From assembly GCA_025449475.1 (NCBI GenBank), contig JANWJM010000082.1, positions 1 through 9,476 on the forward strand: 9,476 nt of DNA, written 5' to 3'. The notes beneath the pieces were generated by a model. That model was not told where the DNA came from. It ran no database searches and worked only from the letters and a program-made list of their open reading frames with translations. This DNA is from Thermoactinomycetaceae bacterium (GTDB taxonomy: Bacteria; Bacillota; Bacilli; Thermoactinomycetales; Thermoactinomycetaceae). The position numbers and the translations under genes are program-made. Positions 6,828 to 9,476 of the stretch are shown one piece after another. Position 1 is the first letter of the stretch. Every line of letters starts with the position of its first letter.

Positions 6828-7694
6828 TTACCTCTCGCTCACACCTTCCCCTTGTAATTTTTTTCTCACCACTTCAAAAAAAGAGCGTTCTCGCCATTTG
6901 ACCAACAACGTACGATGATGGGAACGACGAATGCGTACAATATCACCCGATTTTAAATCGTAGCCCAATTGTCCATCAATGGTTACACCCATTTCTGTAT
7001 GATGCGCAGAAACTTTCACCTCTAACACCGATTCAGCGGGTAAAACCATGGGACGAGAAGTGAGGGTATGCGGACAGATGGGCGTCAACAAAATGGTTTG
7101 AATATCAGGCGAAACAATAGGACCACCACAGGAAAGAGAATAGGCCGTTGAACCAGTTGGGGTGGAGATAATCACCCCATCCCCCGAATACTCGCCGACG
7201 AACATATGGTCCATATAGATTGCGCAGCCAATCATTCGACTAAATGAACCTTTCGCAATCCCAACATCATTTAGAGCAATTCCCTGCTGAATGACTTTTC
7301 CTTTTCGTATTAATTCCGCTTCCAACATCAAACGCTTCTCTATATAATAATCTCCCCGAATAAGTCGATCAACCGCCACAGATAGATCTTCCGGTTCTGC
7401 TTCGGATAGAAAACCCAAATAGCCAACATTGATCCCTAAAATAGGGATATCATAAGGCGCAAATCGGCGTGCAATCCCAAGTAAGGTTCCATCTCCACCA
7501 ATCACAAAAACGAGCTTGACATATTGAGGAAATTGTTCTCTAGATAAACGAATTTCAATTCGATCAAACCGTTGCGCGACTTCGGGTTCAACATACACCT
7601 TCACGTTCTTTTCTTCCAAGAGACGAAGCAATTGATGTGCAACATCGTGTGCTTTGGGTTTATCTGGATTGATGATGATTCCAACAGTTAACAA
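6828..7694 (-). CDS. nadK: NAD kinase
   Basis: A cytosolic kinase that makes NADP from NAD and ATP or polyphosphate. The product has 288 residues, of usual length. The GGDGT motif at 66-70 holds the catalytic Asp (D68). It is followed by NVGYLGFL, LNDVGIAKG (the NE/ND region binding the nicotinamide ribose, about 141-149), and GDGVIISTPTGSTAYS (171-186). The next motif reads SCGGPI, with Cys where Ala is usual. The frame opens at GTG 7703, but that codon overlaps the Shine-Dalgarno GAGGTG (7701-7706). TTG at 7694 lies 6 bases past it and gives MLTVGIIINPDKP, matching the short N-terminus common in the family, so I prefer it. The gene sits 18 bases after the unknown membrane protein and one base before argR. 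I do not recall nadK in this position in B. subtilis; it is more typical of clostridial and some other Firmicute versions of the cluster. Confidence 0.96.
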   Translation of the reverse strand: MLTVGIIINPDKPKAHDVAHQLLRLLEEKNVKVYVEPEVAQRFDRIEIRLSREQFPQYVKLVFVIGGDGTLLGIARRFAPYDIPILGINVGYLGFLSEAEPEDLSVAVDRLIRGDYYIEKRLMLEAELIRKGKVIQQGIALNDVGIAKGSFSRMIGCAIYMDHMFVGEYSGDGVIISTPTGSTAYSLSCGGPIVSPDIQTILLTPICPHTLTSRPMVLPAESVLEVKVSAHHTEMGVTIDGQLGYDLKSGDIVRIRRSHHRTLLVKWRERSFFEVVRKKLQGEGVSER

Positions 7695-7712
7695 GTTCGC
7701 CACCTCAAATAT

Positions 7713-8237
7713 CTATCGACTCCACCAAGAAAAAATGAGCCCCAACAAAAAGAAAATCAGATAAAACCAATATTGTTTTGAATCCTTTCGAAATGCTTGA
7801 ACCGATATATCAAACTCAATCACATGAATGTGCTGGTCTTTTGTTACATAGAGAATACCAGCCGGCTGATAAAGGAGATAATAAGAGAGAAACATATCAC
7901 GTAATCCGGGACCATACCTCTTCAACGGCTTACGGAGTCTCTCAACAAATACCAAATACCAATCATTCTCTTTTTTGACGATGTAGTCAATGTACAGCCG
8001 GCTTTCATAGGACTGATCGTCTAGTTCGATCGTCATCGGAATCTTCTGTTTTCCACTGATTAATTCGTACCCATTTTCTTTGAGTAACTTTGGAACTTCT
8101 CCAGCCATCTCACCTTGCTCTTGTTTCGACTGGGTGAGCCACTCAGTGAAGGTAAAGGGAAGCCATCTTCGAACCAAAAAATAGCCAATAATGATTAAAA
8201 TCAAAATAAGTGCAAACGAATCCCCTGGACGTGCCAC
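7713..8237 (-). CDS. Unrecognised protein with two terminal membrane segments
   Basis: A 174-residue protein that I do not recognise. Hydrophobic segments lie at both ends, about residues 7-22 and 156-172. The middle, about 40-150, is soluble and of mixed charge. If both segments span the membrane, the middle domain lies on one side. It contains alternating strands and an Asp (D84, YIDYIVKKENDWYLVFVER) spaced before E99. This recalls the core of PD-(D/E)xK nuclease-like folds, but the Lys of the motif is not in place, so catalysis is doubtful and the resemblance is only a suggestion. The GTG start at 8237 has a strong site (AAGGGGGGT) 5 bases upstream. A good SigA promoter precedes it in the gap after tlyA, and nadK follows 18 bases later, so it seems to lead the nadK-argR-recN unit. 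Confidence 0.8.
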   Translation of the reverse strand: MARPGDSFALILILIIIGYFLVRRWLPFTFTEWLTQSKQEQGEMAGEVPKLLKENGYELISGKQKIPMTIELDDQSYESRLYIDYIVKKENDWYLVFVERLRKPLKRYGPGLRDMFLSYYLLYQPAGILYVTKDQHIHVIEFDISVQAFRKDSKQYWFYLIFFLLGLIFSWWSR

Positions 8238-8273
8238 AGATACCCCCCTTTACCCACTTCGCTTTATTCACAC

Positions 8274-8302
8274 ATTATACATAAGAAGCGCAACAATGAA
8301 AA
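8274..8302 (-). promoter_or_regulatory. SigA-type promoter ahead of the unknown gene-nadK-argR-recN unit
   Basis: In the 78-base gap between tlyA and the unknown membrane-protein gene the minus strand has TTTTCA (8297-8302), a 17-base spacer, then an exact TATAAT (8274-8279). The -35 matches TTGACA at four of six positions. The predicted start near 8267 leaves about 30 bases to the GTG start, including its ribosome binding site. No terminator stands between tlyA and this site, so read-through from dxs-tlyA is also likely. Confidence 0.5.
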
Positions 8303-8315
8303 GAAGCCGAACAGA

Positions 8316-9152
8316 TCAATCATCAGATCGTTTCGACTTTTTATAACTATCATGCGCTTCTCGAATTGTCTGGTCAATGAGCGGGAGAGGATTCCGAACC
8401 CGCTCGACCTGATTTTTTTGATGCCTAAAATAAGCCAGAAACTCCAAATTCCCTGCATTTCCGAGTATCGGTGAGAAAGAAAGCCCTTTCAAGTAAAAGG
8501 AATGACTTTTAGCAAGTTCAATGACGCGAACCAATACCTCATGATGCACCGCCGGATCTTTTACCACCCCTTTCTTTCCTACCTGATGACGACCTGCCTC
8601 AAATTGTGGTTTGATCAAAGCGATGACGCTTCCACAATCCGCCAGCATTTGTGTTAAATTTGGAAAGATATGTGCCAGGGAAATAAACGAAACATCAATG
8701 GTAGCAACTTGAGGAGTCCCTTTGGTTAACCGCTCCGGTTTCATATAACGGAAGTTGGTTCGTTCGATCACAATGACACGTGGATCTTGACGCAGTCTCC
8801 AGGCTAACTGACCATATCCAACATCGACCGCATAGACCCATTTAGCTCCATTTTGAAGGGCACAGTCCGTAAATCCACCTGTCGAAGCCCCGATATCGAT
8901 GACGATTTTCTCATGCAGATCAAGGTGAAACACCTGAATCGCCTTTTCAAGCTTTAAACCGCCTCGACTCACATACGGATGCAGGGGTCTTTTCACTTTA
9001 ATCTCGGCATCGATCTCCACCTTTGCTCCAGCTTTTGAGACCGTTTCTTGGTTCACTTGAACCAAACCTGCCATAATGGCTCGTTTGGCTTGTTCTCGAC
9101 TTTCAAAGAACTTGTTTTGGACTAATAATAGATCTAATCTTTCTTTTTTCAC
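8316..9152 (-). CDS. tlyA: TlyA-family rRNA (cytidine-2'-O)-methyltransferase
   Basis: A 278-residue TlyA/YqxC-type protein (hemolysin A family by older naming). Characterised members methylate ribose 2'-OH groups of cytidines in 16S and 23S rRNA. An S4 RNA-binding domain occupies about residues 4-63 (RLDLLLVQNKFFESREQAKR). The connector VSRGGLKLEKA (61-71) precedes an FtsJ/RrmJ-type Rossmann domain. The SAM-binding motif is DIGASTGGFTD at 86-96. Likely catalytic residues of the K-D-K-E type are K67 or K70, D153 (TIDVSF), K181 (LIKPQFE) and E237 (NLEF). The start is GTG at 9152, 7 bases after the dxs stop, with only a poor Shine-Dalgarno (GAGTG), so translation probably depends on coupling to dxs. 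The dxs-tlyA pairing is conserved in Firmicutes. Which rRNA sites it modifies cannot be read from the sequence. Confidence 0.95.
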   Translation of the reverse strand: MKKERLDLLLVQNKFFESREQAKRAIMAGLVQVNQETVSKAGAKVEIDAEIKVKRPLHPYVSRGGLKLEKAIQVFHLDLHEKIVIDIGASTGGFTDCALQNGAKWVYAVDVGYGQLAWRLRQDPRVIVIERTNFRYMKPERLTKGTPQVATIDVSFISLAHIFPNLTQMLADCGSVIALIKPQFEAGRHQVGKKGVVKDPAVHHEVLVRVIELAKSHSFYLKGLSFSPILGNAGNLEFLAYFRHQKNQVERVRNPLPLIDQTIREAHDSYKKSKRSDD

Positions 9153-9159
9153 TTCACAC

Positions 9160-9476
9160 TCATGCTTTCACTTGATCGGGTAAAAACGATCGAATTTGTT
9201 TGGCGATTTGCTCACTTGTCAGCCCCACCTCTTGAAGCTGCTCTGCGATTGAACCATGCTCTACGTAGTAGTCTGGGATTCCAAACCGTTTGATATTCAT
9301 TGCTCGACCTTCGCGTTCGTAAAATTCGAGTACAGCACTACCAAATCCTCCAATCAACGACGCTTCTTCCACAGTGACTACCGGGATTTTTTCTTCCGCT
9401 AACCCTCGAAGCAATTCCTCGTCTAAAGGCTTGGCGAAGCGAGCATTGATCACTCGTGCAGAGATTCCATCCTCGG
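9160..9476 (-). CDS. dxs: 1-deoxy-D-xylulose-5-phosphate synthase, C-terminal part
   Basis: The last 104 codons of Dxs, the thiamine-diphosphate enzyme that condenses pyruvate and glyceraldehyde 3-phosphate at the start of the MEP isoprenoid pathway. The rest lies beyond the right edge of the window. A GTG at 9453 is not the start: the frame is open to the edge, and the codons before it (EDGISAR) match the family. What remains is the C-terminal transketolase-like domain, with VINARFAKPLD, VTVEEASLIGGFGSAVLEF and GIPDYYVEHGS, all characteristic of Dxs. The gene ends 7 bases before tlyA. Confidence 0.96.
   Translation of the reverse strand, partial: EDGISARVINARFAKPLDEELLRGLAEEKIPVVTVEEASLIGGFGSAVLEFYEREGRAMNIKRFGIPDYYVEHGSIAEQLQEVGLTSEQIAKQIRSFLPDQVKA

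Noticed and set aside
8250..8275. TGTGAATAAAGCGAAG, considered as an ARG box for autoregulation by ArgR
   Set aside because: Only the first half resembles the consensus, the second half does not match, and no second box is nearby.

Overview
The window is the sporulation/DNA-repair cluster of an endospore-forming Firmicute. The presence of spo0A and spoIVB fixes it as a sporeformer, and the protein sequences look Bacillales-like. The gene order dxs-tlyA-(unknown)-nadK-argR-recN-spoIVB-spo0A, with nadK between tlyA and argR, differs from Bacillus subtilis, which as I recall lacks nadK here. A Thermoactinomycetaceae- or Paenibacillus-like lineage is my inference and cannot be proved from the sequence alone.

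Every gene I accept lies on the minus strand, so the cluster reads from right to left. At the right edge is the 3' end of dxs (isoprenoid precursor synthesis), followed after 7 bases by tlyA (rRNA 2'-O-methyltransferase). A short gap holds a good SigA-type promoter. Next come an unrecognised two-membrane-segment protein, nadK (NAD kinase), argR/ahrC (arginine repressor) and recN (SMC-like repair ATPase), packed with gaps of about 20 bases or less, so they probably form one transcription unit. spoIVB (forespore signalling serine peptidase) follows after a 115-base gap with a candidate forespore-sigma promoter. spo0A (master sporulation regulator) follows after a 172-base gap with a candidate SigH promoter overlapping an exact 0A box, which points to autoregulation. 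A 19-bp hairpin with A and T tracts closes spo0A and insulates the cluster.

Left of that hairpin the content changes. About 420 bases hold only a short, damaged-looking reading frame and an 11-bp inverted repeat. After them comes a complete gene for a VirD4/TraG-type conjugative coupling ATPase with its own strong ribosome binding site and its own terminator. No relaxase, integrase or other transfer gene is visible, so it is either an orphan or the edge of a mobile element extending beyond base 1.

The cluster genes are ordinary housekeeping and sporulation functions. The points worth a second look are the coupling protein beside spo0A, the broken small frame between them, the unknown membrane protein ahead of nadK, and the near-absence of ATG starts in the cluster. 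I do not see a convincing undescribed multi-gene system in this window.
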